Assembly: GCA_015493625.1 (NCBI GenBank) | Contig: WGCT01000437.1 | Span: forward strand, 1-8,516 | Reading direction: 5' to 3' | Source of the DNA: Draconibacterium sp. | GTDB lineage: Bacteria; Bacteroidota; Bacteroidia; Bacteroidales; Prolixibacteraceae | Length of the DNA: 8,516 bases | Shown: one piece after another, positions 1-8,516 of the stretch | Layout of the letters: every line of letters begins with the position of its first letter | Position numbering within the stretch: position 1 is the stretch's first letter | Program-made: the position numbers and the translations under genes | Notes under the pieces: model-generated | Seen by the model: the letters and a program-made list of their open reading frames with translations, nothing else | Told to the model about the DNA's origin: nothing | Databases searched by the model: none

Positions 1-381
1 GTAATTGGTTGCAGAAGTGAGAATTATTATTTTCAAAATGAGCTTTAGTTCATAATGATTTGCGTTGATGTTTACGCTTACTTATTATTTGTTTTTTTAT
101 CTATATTTGTCGTTGTGTTTTTTAGAAAAAAATTAATTAAATGTTCTTTTTCTTATTAAGAAATTTTAAAGTAATTAACGGGATTCTGGGGTCGAATTCT
201 ATTGCAATTTGTTATGGAAAAATTAAATTGTTTTTTTTTACTAATAAATTCAAATTATTCCTTTAAAGGTGTTTTAACTAACTAAAACTAAATTGAATTT
301 TAAAATCATGTATATCAGGGGCTAGAATTAATTAAATATATTACTTACTAAATTACTAATTAACCATTTAAATTAAAATTT
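1..381. other. AT-rich non-coding leader upstream of the susC-like gene
   Basis: This 381-base stretch is strongly AT-rich and holds no convincing gene on either strand; every frame is closed by stops within short distances. Visible structure is limited. There is a -7-like TATATTTG at 102-109, a T run at 231-239 without a GC stem before it, a 10-base palindrome CCTTTAAAGG at 260-269, and a run of AACTA-like units at about 276-290. The last 80 bases before the start codon are almost pure A/T and unlikely to fold strongly, which fits an accessible ribosome entry region. No tRNA, riboswitch or clear operator was recognised. Confidence 0.6.
102..109 (+). promoter_or_regulatory. Candidate Bacteroidota -7 promoter element for susCD
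   Basis: TATATTTG matches the Bacteroidota -7 consensus TAnnTTTG exactly and is followed by TCGT. No TTTG lies at the expected 19-21 bases upstream; the nearest TTTG copies are at 88-91 (too close) and 59-62 (too far). A weaker alternative pairs TTTG 59-62 with the imperfect ATTATTTG at 84-91, with 21 bases between. If transcription starts just after 109, the 5' untranslated leader of the susC-like gene would be about 265 bases. This is a motif match only. Confidence 0.3.
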
Positions 382-3300
382 ATGCGAAAGCTTTTTTTGA
401 TTTTTTCGATGTGTTTTGCGCTGCTAGGCAGTGCTTATGCACAGCAAACGGTAACTGGTACAGTTACCGGAGATGACGGCAGCAGCCTTCCCGGCGTGTC
501 GATAGTTCAGCAAGGAACTAGTAATGGTACAGTTACGGATATCGATGGAAATTATTCCATTAGTGTTCCTTCTGATGCTACTTTACTTTTCTCTTTTGTT
601 GGTATGGACAAAAAGGAAGTTTCTGTTGATGGCCGTTCAGTTATCGATGTTACTCTCTCAACCAGTGCCATTGGCATTAACGAGGTTGTTGTTACTGCTC
701 TCGGTATTAAGAAGGAGAAAAAACAGATTACTTACGCTGCTCAGAACGTTCAGGTTGAAGAACTGACGAAAGCACGTGAAGTAAACGTTGTAAACAGTTT
801 AGCCGGTAAAGTTGCCGGAATGGACATGACCAAAGGTAGTGGTGGTGTAGGAAGTGCAACGCGTGTTGTTCTTCGTGGTACACGTTCTATTAGCGGAAAC
901 AACCAGCCTATTTACGTAATCGACGGTGTTCCTACTGCAAGTGGAACAAACGGCGGACCAACTAGTGAATACGGAGGCTTCCCAAGTTTCTCAAGTATTA
1001 GTGGATTGAACCCCGACGATATTGCAACAATTACAGTGCTGAAAGGTGCAAACGCTGCTGCAATTTACGGGTCGAGTGCACAGAACGGTGCTATTGTTAT
1101 TACCACAAAAACCGGTAAAGGGAAAAAAGGTTTAGGTGTTGAGGTTTCTTCGAATATGTCGGTTGAAACTCCGTTAATCCTTACTAAATTCCAACAAGAA
1201 TACGGTCAGGGTAGTGGTGGACAATACATTAAAAACAGTGAGTTTATGTGGGGACCAAAAATGGATGGCCGCATGGTTGACCATTGGTCGCCTGATCCAA
1301 ACTGGGCAGGTCCTGCACAATACAAATACGAAGCTCACCCGAATAACTTTAAAGACTTTTTCGATACAGGTACAAATATGGCAAATACAATTGCTATTAC
1401 TACCGGAAACGAAAAAACCCAAGCGTATGCTTCTATAACCAATACGCAGTCGAAAGGTATTGTTCCTAAAAACAAACTGAACAGGACAAACCTGAATATG
1501 AGGATTACATCGAACTTGTCTGATAAATTACATTTCGATGGAAAACTAACTTATACAAAACAAGAGGTTACAAATAAAGTGGCCACAGGAGATACATTTT
1601 ACAATCCTATGCGTGCATTGTATCGTCAACCAAGCAATATTTCGCTTGCCGAAGCTCAAAATTACCAATACACCGATAACGATGGAAACATCCTTCAGCA
1701 CTATTGGAATCCTCATTCAAATGGTGGTGAAAACGTGTACTGGATGATTAATAATACAGGTACATTCGATAATGTTGACCGTATAAATGCATTGGGTTCG
1801 TTAAAATACAACTTTACTCCTGAATTTAGTTTAATGATTCGTAGTGCATACAACCGCACATTAAATTGGGGAAAACGTTGGTATATGAACGATACGTATA
1901 CCATTGCCGATCATGGAGATTATATAGTTAGTCATAGTAACAGCTGGAGTATGGGTAACGAATTTCTATTCAACTACAATAAGAACTTTAACGATATGTT
2001 CTCTATTGATGCCTCGTTTGGCGGTAAACTTAGCAAAAATACATGGACTGGCTTAAATGCAAATGTTGATCGGAATTTGTTAAGAGCAAATTTATTCTCA
2101 ATTAGCAATACAGGTCATATTAAAGCAAGAGATAATGGTGGTACTACTAAAAAGAATTCGCTTTATGGCTTTGCCACTTTTGGTTTTAAAGATTTCTTAT
2201 TTCTCGATGTAACAGGAAGAAATGACTGGTCGTCAACCCTTCCTCCTTCAAGTTGGTCTTATTTTTACCCATCGGTTGGTTTAACCTGGATAATTACCGA
2301 TATGCTCGATAACTCTCCATCGTGGTTAAGTTTTGCCAAATTAAGAGGGTCGTATGCAGTTGTAGGTAACGCTGCCGGTTGGGCACAATTAGACCTGAAT
2401 TATTACTTTGGAGCTGGTGGTAACAATGGTTATGCTTGGGTGTCGAGTACACAGCCTGCTGCCGACTTAAAACCGGAGCAAACACACTCGCAAGAGTTTG
2501 GAGCCGATGTACGACTGTTTAATAACCGTGTTGGTTTAGATGCAACAATTTATAAAACCAATACATTTAACCAGTTACTTCGTATTCCTGTACCGGTAGC
2601 TTCAGGTTTCCGTAATAAGTATATTAATGCAGGGAATATGCAAAACAAAGGTTTCGAATTTACTGTTAATTTGAAAGCCATTGAGATGCAAGACTTCTCG
2701 TGGGATATCTCTTTAAACTATGCTCATAACGAGAATAAAGCAATCGAAATTACCGATGAATTGGATGAGTACACTCTTCGTGGACGTTCGTGGATGTCGA
2801 CAATTAAAGTTGTTGAAGGCGAACCAATGGGGCAAATTTATACCAAAGGATTCCTTAGAAGCGATAAAGGCGAAATTCTTGTAAACGGAGAAACCGGTTT
2901 ACCAATGGTATCTGCCGGACAAACCGTTCCTATGGGTAATAAAAATCCCGACTGGATGGGTGGTTTAACCAACTCGTTTAAATATAAAGATTTATCGTTG
3001 AGCATAGTATTAGATGCTCGTTTTGGTGGAAAAATCTTCTCGTTTACCGAAGCAAACCTTGCTTCAGACGGTATGGCAGATTATACACTTGAAGGACGCG
3101 ACGGAATGGTTGTAGAAGGAGTTGTTCCTACTTACGATGCCGATGGGAACATTACAAGTACTACACCAAATACAAAACAGGTAACTGCCGAAGCATACTG
3201 GCAGTCGTTGGGTGGTAGAAATACTCCAACCGGTGAGCCCTTTGGTTACGATGCTTCTTATGTACGATTAAGAGAGGTTGTTCTTAGTTATCCAATCCGC

Positions 3301-3489
3301 TTTGGTGCCGACAGCCCAATTAAATCAATTCAGCTTTCAGCTTATGGAAGGAATCTTGGATTCTTATACAATGCAGCCGAAAGAGTTGACCCGGGAATGA
3401 ATGTTGGTACAGGTAACATTCAAGGTATGGAAGGATTTGGAATTCCTACTACTAAACAGTATGGTTTCAACCTGAAATTTAGATTTTAA
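382..3489 (+). CDS. SusC/RagA-family TonB-dependent outer-membrane transporter
   Basis: This 1035-aa protein is the beta-barrel channel of a SusCD importer, moving an oligomeric nutrient across the outer membrane with TonB energy. Residues 1-20 are a signal peptide ending in AYA before QQ. Residues 22-95 are a CarboxypepD_reg-like domain (TVTGTVTGDDG, LPGVSI, GTVTDIDGNYSI). A segment at 101-114 (EVVVTALGIKKEKK) is the conserved lead into the plug. The plug spans about 125-245, with LRGTRS at 164-169, PIYVIDGVP at 176-184 and TVLKGANAAAIYGSSAQNG at 218-236. The barrel fills the rest and ends in FNLKFRF, a terminal aromatic suited to barrel assembly. There is no STN domain, so signalling to a FecR anti-sigma factor is unlikely. 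The length is normal for the family. The start is chosen because it gives a clean signal peptide; no clear Shine-Dalgarno is visible. The SusD-like partner follows after 19 bases. The substrate is unknown; starch should not be assumed from the family name. Confidence 0.96.
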   Translation: MRKLFLIFSMCFALLGSAYAQQTVTGTVTGDDGSSLPGVSIVQQGTSNGTVTDIDGNYSISVPSDATLLFSFVGMDKKEVSVDGRSVIDVTLSTSAIGINEVVVTALGIKKEKKQITYAAQNVQVEELTKAREVNVVNSLAGKVAGMDMTKGSGGVGSATRVVLRGTRSISGNNQPIYVIDGVPTASGTNGGPTSEYGGFPSFSSISGLNPDDIATITVLKGANAAAIYGSSAQNGAIVITTKTGKGKKGLGVEVSSNMSVETPLILTKFQQEYGQGSGGQYIKNSEFMWGPKMDGRMVDHWSPDPNWAGPAQYKYEAHPNNFKDFFDTGTNMANTIAITTGNEKTQAYASITNTQSKGIVPKNKLNRTNLNMRITSNLSDKLHFDGKLTYTKQEVTNKVATGDTFYNPMRALYRQPSNISLAEAQNYQYTDNDGNILQHYWNPHSNGGENVYWMINNTGTFDNVDRINALGSLKYNFTPEFSLMIRSAYNRTLNWGKRWYMNDTYTIADHGDYIVSHSNSWSMGNEFLFNYNKNFNDMFSIDASFGGKLSKNTWTGLNANVDRNLLRANLFSISNTGHIKARDNGGTTKKNSLYGFATFGFKDFLFLDVTGRNDWSSTLPPSSWSYFYPSVGLTWIITDMLDNSPSWLSFAKLRGSYAVVGNAAGWAQLDLNYYFGAGGNNGYAWVSSTQPAADLKPEQTHSQEFGADVRLFNNRVGLDATIYKTNTFNQLLRIPVPVASGFRNKYINAGNMQNKGFEFTVNLKAIEMQDFSWDISLNYAHNENKAIEITDELDEYTLRGRSWMSTIKVVEGEPMGQIYTKGFLRSDKGEILVNGETGLPMVSAGQTVPMGNKNPDWMGGLTNSFKYKDLSLSIVLDARFGGKIFSFTEANLASDGMADYTLEGRDGMVVEGVVPTYDADGNITSTTPNTKQVTAEAYWQSLGGRNTPTGEPFGYDASYVRLREVVLSYPIRFGADSPIKSIQLSAYGRNLGFLYNAAERVDPGMNVGTGNIQGMEGFGIPTTKQYGFNLKFRF

Positions 3490-3508
3490 TCGAAATTTTT
3501 AAAAAGAT

Positions 3509-5089
3509 ATGAAAATGAAAGTAAAAATGAAATCAATATTTAATTTCCTGTTCGCTGCTATGATAGTATCCGTACTGGTTAGTAGTTGTACAGACGATTT
3601 TGAAGAAATCAATACCAATACAAGGGTGTTATCGAAACTCGATAAGGCTACCATTGGTAATGTATTTGCGCGTACTCAGCACCGAGGAATGCTTTATCGG
3701 AACTACCAGATTTTCCACAACTTGTTTGCTGATAACTATGCACAATACACATCGATTATTCAAACAAAATTCCCATCAGACCGATACGTTGTTGTTGGCG
3801 GTTGGGTAAATGCAGACTGGAGTTCATTCTATTCCAATGGAGCAAATAATATTGCCATTGTATTGAATCTTACTCAACCTTCGCAAAATGAAGGAATGGA
3901 AGCGCACCATGCAATTGCACAAATTGAAAAAGTTCTTTATTACCAGCAAATGACCGATTACTGGGGACCAATACCCTATTCGGAAGTTGGTAAAGGGGGT
4001 AAAACGGTTGCCTACGATAGTCAGGAATCTATTTATAACGACTTTTTTGCTCTTTTAGACTCGGCACTTACAACTTTAAACTCGAAAAAAGGTGGAAATG
4101 CATTTGGTTCTCACGACCAGATTTTTGGTGGCGACATTAACAGTTGGATTAAATTTGGAAACTCGGTACGTTTAAGATGTGCCATGCGTATTTCTGATGC
4201 AAATCCTGGCAAAGCAAAAACAGAAGCTGAAAAAGCTGTTGCAGGAGGTGTTATGACATCAGGAGCCGACGATGCTATTTTCCATGTTACACCCGACTCG
4301 TATAACCTTCTTAATTTGATGGTGCCTTGGAACGAGTTTCGTATGAGTGCTACTATGGAGAGTGTGTTAAAAGGATACAAAGACCCACGGATGCCTAAAT
4401 TTTATGGCGCAACTGAAAATAGTATTGAAGCTGGTGGCGAATTAGAATGGCACGGATTAAGAAATGGATATAGCATTGCTGACCTTGGTGTTATCGCTGA
4501 AATTCAGCCAAAAGCAACTTCTAGATATGCCGAAAGATGGCAGAATGCTAACGATAAAGGAACCAACAACATTGAAGTGATGCTCTCTTCAGAATCTTAT
4601 TTCTTACGTGCTGAAGGCGCTTTAAAAGGTTGGAATATGGGCGGTAATGCAAAAGATTTATATGAAGAAGGAATCAGACAATCGTTACAATTCTGGGTTC
4701 CCGGAATTTCTGATGCTGATGTTAATGCATATATTAGTAGTACTGCTACTCCAACAGCTACATTCGATGTTCCGGCCGATATGGCATTTACTACTCCTAT
4801 TGCCTGGAGCGGCGACAAAAATGTTCAGCTTGAGCAAATTGCACGTCAAAAATGGTTAGCACTATTCCCTAACGGAGTAGAAGCTTGGGCCGATGTTCGT
4901 AGAGCCGAGCGTCCACAACGCTATCCTATTATGGTTTCCGATAATCCTTACCTGAAAACCAACGAGCTTATTCGTAGAATTCCATTTGTAAGTGGCGAAT
5001 ACGAAACAAATGCCGATGGTGTACAAACAGGGTTGGATTTACTTGGTGGACCCGACAATGCTGCTACAAAACTTTGGTGGGATAAATAA
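3509..5089 (+). CDS. SusD/RagB-family surface lipoprotein (SusD-like_2 type)
   Basis: This 526-aa lipoprotein is the substrate-capturing lid over the SusC channel on the cell surface. Residues 1-26 form a lipoprotein signal with lipobox VSSC and Cys27 as the lipidated residue. The following TDDFEEINTN is acidic, as expected for a surface-export signal in Bacteroidota, and is typical of the SusD-like_2 branch. The motifs YYQQMTDYWGPIPY (144-157) and KWLALFPNGVEAWADVRR (448-465) are family hallmarks, and the protein ends in KLWWDK. The intervening helices are the usual TPR-like scaffold. Three in-frame ATGs lie at residues 1, 3 and 7 and no strong ribosome site chooses between them, so the exact start could shift by up to six residues without affecting the signal peptide. 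The 19-base gap to the susC-like gene and the terminator just downstream indicate one two-gene transcript. The ligand cannot be read from the sequence. Confidence 0.95.
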   Translation: MKMKVKMKSIFNFLFAAMIVSVLVSSCTDDFEEINTNTRVLSKLDKATIGNVFARTQHRGMLYRNYQIFHNLFADNYAQYTSIIQTKFPSDRYVVVGGWVNADWSSFYSNGANNIAIVLNLTQPSQNEGMEAHHAIAQIEKVLYYQQMTDYWGPIPYSEVGKGGKTVAYDSQESIYNDFFALLDSALTTLNSKKGGNAFGSHDQIFGGDINSWIKFGNSVRLRCAMRISDANPGKAKTEAEKAVAGGVMTSGADDAIFHVTPDSYNLLNLMVPWNEFRMSATMESVLKGYKDPRMPKFYGATENSIEAGGELEWHGLRNGYSIADLGVIAEIQPKATSRYAERWQNANDKGTNNIEVMLSSESYFLRAEGALKGWNMGGNAKDLYEEGIRQSLQFWVPGISDADVNAYISSTATPTATFDVPADMAFTTPIAWSGDKNVQLEQIARQKWLALFPNGVEAWADVRRAERPQRYPIMVSDNPYLKTNELIRRIPFVSGEYETNADGVQTGLDLLGGPDNAATKLWWDK

Positions 5090-5109
5090 AATTTAATTTT
5101 ATTCGATAT

Positions 5110-5144
5110 AAAAAAAAGACAGGTTTTTTACCTGTCTTTTTTTT
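5110..5144 (+). terminator. Rho-independent terminator closing the susCD unit
   Basis: A perfect hairpin lies 20 bases after the SusD stop codon. The GC-containing core GACAGGT (5118-5124) pairs with ACCTGTC (5130-5136) around a TTTTT loop. It is extended by an A run (5110-5117) pairing with a T run (5137-5144), giving 15 base pairs in all. The T run also serves as the U-tract of the transcript. The A run makes the structure symmetric, so it could act on the opposite strand too, but no convergent gene is visible here. Position and structure fit termination of susCD mRNA. Confidence 0.93.
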
Positions 5145-8100
5145 GCCCAATCGTGCAATAATTTACTACTTTAGTCACCATTTTGTAAGTTTAAGAGGTA
5201 TAGAAATGCAAGAAAATTTTAAGACAAAAATTCACATAGGATTTATCTCGTTTTTAATGTTATTTATCTCCTGTTCTACTTTTGAGAAAAAACAATTCAC
5301 AAAATTATCAGCAAAGAAAACGGGAATTAAATTCCGTAATACCATAAAAGAGACAGAGGCATTTAATCATTTAAAATACAGTTATTTATACAATGGTGCA
5401 GGAGTAGCCGTTGGCGATATAAATAACGATGGGTTACCCGATATTTTTTTTGCAGGAAACCTTGCTAAATGCCGGCTTTACTTAAATAAAGGAGATTTTA
5501 AATTTGAAGATATTACGCAAACTGCCGGAGTAGCTACCAAAGATACTTGGAACAACGGTGTAACAATGGTCGATATTAACGGCGATGGTTTTTTAGATAT
5601 TTACTTGTGCAGTTCAACCGACTCGCGCCCCGAATTCAGGAAAAATTTACTTTTTATAAATAACGGCGATCTTACTTTTACTGAGAAGGCTGCTGAATAT
5701 GGAATTACCGATCCTGCCTATTCAACGCACAGTACTTTTTTCGACTACGACAAAGATGGCGATTTAGACCTTTTTGTAATCAACCACTCAGTCGATAAAT
5801 TTACCAGTTTTAATGATAAATCGATAGCATATAAAAAGTTGAAGAGTTCGGAATATGGCCAGAAATTTTATATTAATGTGGGCGACAGGTTTGTTGAGGC
5901 AACCGAAAAAGCCGGAATAATTTCGAATGTAATAAACTTTGGTCTTGGTGTTACTGTCGCCGATTTTAATAACGATAACTGGCCTGATATTTATGTTTGT
6001 AACGATTACTACGAAACCGATTATCTCTATATAAATCAGAAAGACGGAACCTTTAAAGAGCAAATGAGAGATTATTTCGACCATATCTCTTTTTCGTCGA
6101 TGGGCAACGATGCGGCAGATATTAATAACGACGGTTTTATCGACCTCTTTACACTCGATATGTTGCCTCACACAAACTACGAGCAGAAAATTGTTGCCGG
6201 CCCTCAAAATTACGAAAAATATAAAATGCTCGAAACGCGTGGGTTTTACAATCAAACCACCCGCAATATGTTGCAATTGAATAACAATGGAAAATTCTTT
6301 ACCGAAATTGGTCAATATGCCGGAATCTTTAGCACAAACTGGAGTTGGTCGCCGCTCATTTGCGATTTCGATAACGATGGCAACAAAGATATTTTTATAA
6401 GTAATGGTTACGGAAAAAACAACACACACATGGATGTTCTTTCGATGCTTTTTACCGATATACAAAAGGTGCAAAAGGGTGGGAAAGGAATGTCGTATAT
6501 GGATATTATAAACCATGTTCCGGCAACAGTTCTGAAAAATTATATGTTCAGGAACAACGGCAACCTAACATTTACAAATGTTGCCGACAAATGGGGCTTC
6601 GACGAAAAAACACTCTCGAATGGCACTGCCTACGCCGATTTCGATAACGATGGCGATATGGATTTGGTAATTAATAATATAAACGATTATGCCTGTATTT
6701 ATAGAAATAACGCCGAGAAAACCACAAAAAATCATTATCTGAAAATTAAATTAAAGGGCAAGGGGAAAAACAGTGAGGGAATTGGAGCTCGGGTTGATAT
6801 TACCTGTGGTACTAAAACATTTACTCAAGAGTTTTATCCTTCGCGCGGATATATGTCGTCGATGGATCATGTGCTTATTTTTGGAATTGGGAAAGCAACA
6901 ACGGTCGATAAATTGAAAATTGTATGGCCCGATTTGCGGGTTCATACAATAAATAATATTCAGGCCGATCAAACAATTACACTCAAAAATAGTAATGCCA
7001 ACGAGCAACTGCCGGCACCTCAGCCGCCTGAAAAGACTGTTTTTGAGCCACTTATCGAAAATAATCCGCTAAAATATATTCATAAAGAAAATAGATATAT
7101 CGATTTTTTAAAACAGCCGCTTCTGCCTTTCTTCTTGTCGACACAAGGCCCGTTTATGGCAAAAGGAGATGTAAACGGCGACGGACTGGAAGATCTGTTT
7201 ATTGGCGGAGCCAAAGGATTTCCGGGGAGTTTATATATTCAGAAAAGCGATAATACCTTCGAATTGAAAAAAATGCAGTGTTTCGAGAGTGATAAGGGGT
7301 GCGAAGATATTGGAGTGCTGCTTGTTGATGTTGACAACGACAACGACTTGGATTTGTATGTGGTTAGCGGCGGGAACGAATTTTCGCTCACTTCGGAAAA
7401 CCTTCAGGATCGACTTTATATAAATAACGGAAACGGAGAGTTTAAAAAATCGGTTAATAAAATACCGCGAATGATTTCAAGTGGATCGTGTGTAAAAGCA
7501 GCTGATATTGATAACGATGGCGATATTGATCTGTTTGTTGGAGGACGTTTAACTCCGGGAATTTATCCGCTTGCACCGCGAAGTTATATTCTTGAAAACG
7601 ACGGGCAGGGAAATTTTACAGATGTTACGCTGCATAAAAACAAGACTTTACTAACACCCGGAATGGTTACCGATGCCGAGTGGGTTGATTTTAATAACGA
7701 CGGAAAAACAGATTTAATTCTGGTGGGGAGGTGGATGCCTGTGAAATTCTACCTTAACACGGGTAACGAATTAAAAGACATCTCGAAGCTAACAACACTG
7801 AAGAACTCCAGCGGATGGTGGAATAAGATAGTGCCGGGAGATTTCGATAACGACGGCGATACCGATTTTGTTCTGGGAAATTTCGGACTGAATTCGGAGA
7901 TTAAAGCTTCGGAAAAAGAACCGGTTACGCTTTATGCAAACGACTTTGATAAGAACGGTTCGCTCGATGCAATAATGTGTTATTACATCGATGGAACAAG
8001 TTATCCACTCTATTCGAAAGACGACCTTGCCGCACAAATAAAAAGTATAAACCGGAAATACCCCGATTATAAATCGTATGCCAGTCAAACCATCTCCGAT

Positions 8101-8516
8101 ATTTTTGAGAAGAAAAAAATCGATGAAGCACTTGTGTTAAAGGCAACAAATTTTAGCAGCAGTTATCTCGAAAACCTGGGCAATAATAAATTTAAACTAT
8201 CTCCGCTGCCTGTCCCGGCACAACTCTCTCCGGTTTTTGGAATTGAAAAGGGAGATTTTAATAACGACGGAAATACCGACTTGGTTTTGGCTGGTAACTT
8301 TTTCGATATGATGATTCGTTATGGAAGGTACGATGCAAATAAAGGCGTACTTCTTTTGGGCGACGGACAGGGTAATTTTACAGCTCTACCAAACAGTAAA
8401 AGCGGATTGAAAATTGACGGGGAGGTGAGAGACATTGCAACCATTCAAACAAAATCGGGAGAAAATATTCTGATATTCTCACTTAATAAAGACGAAGCAA
8501 AAACTTATAAATTAAC

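Overview
The window looks like a stretch of a Bacteroidota chromosome. The evidence is a SusC/RagA-type TonB-dependent transporter gene followed directly by a SusD/RagB-type lipoprotein gene, AT-rich non-coding DNA, weak or absent Shine-Dalgarno sequences before the first two genes, and promoter-like TTTG / TAnnTTTG elements. A marine or sediment member of the Marinilabiliales/Prolixibacteraceae type is my guess from the style of the proteins; it cannot be proved from this sequence.

Layout, all genes on the + strand. Positions 1-381 are an AT-rich non-coding leader with one good -7-like promoter element and no convincing gene. Positions 382-3489 encode the SusC-like outer-membrane transporter (1035 aa). 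After 19 bases, 3509-5089 encode its SusD-like surface lipoprotein partner (526 aa). Positions 5110-5144 form a strong intrinsic terminator that closes the susCD unit. A promoter-like pair (5142-5174) and a Shine-Dalgarno-like AAGAGG then precede a third gene. This gene starts at 5206 and stays open to the right edge (8516) without a stop. Its product is a large lipoprotein (at least 1103 aa) with fourteen calcium-loop FG-GAP/VCBS motifs, arranged as seven on each side of a central ASPIC/UnbV domain.

How they work together: SusC and SusD should form a lidded outer-membrane importer ('pedal bin') for an unidentified glycan or oligomer, driven by TonB. No glycoside hydrolase, sulfatase, peptidase, sigma/anti-sigma pair or hybrid sensor lies in the window, so the substrate cannot be named. 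The third protein belongs to a family often found next to SusCD pairs in Bacteroidota. It is probably an envelope-anchored beta-propeller protein, but its role is unknown and the terminator/promoter between them suggests separately adjustable expression.

All three proteins are recognisable families. The points most worth following are the symmetric 7+7 architecture of the third protein and the terminator/promoter junction that separates it from susCD.
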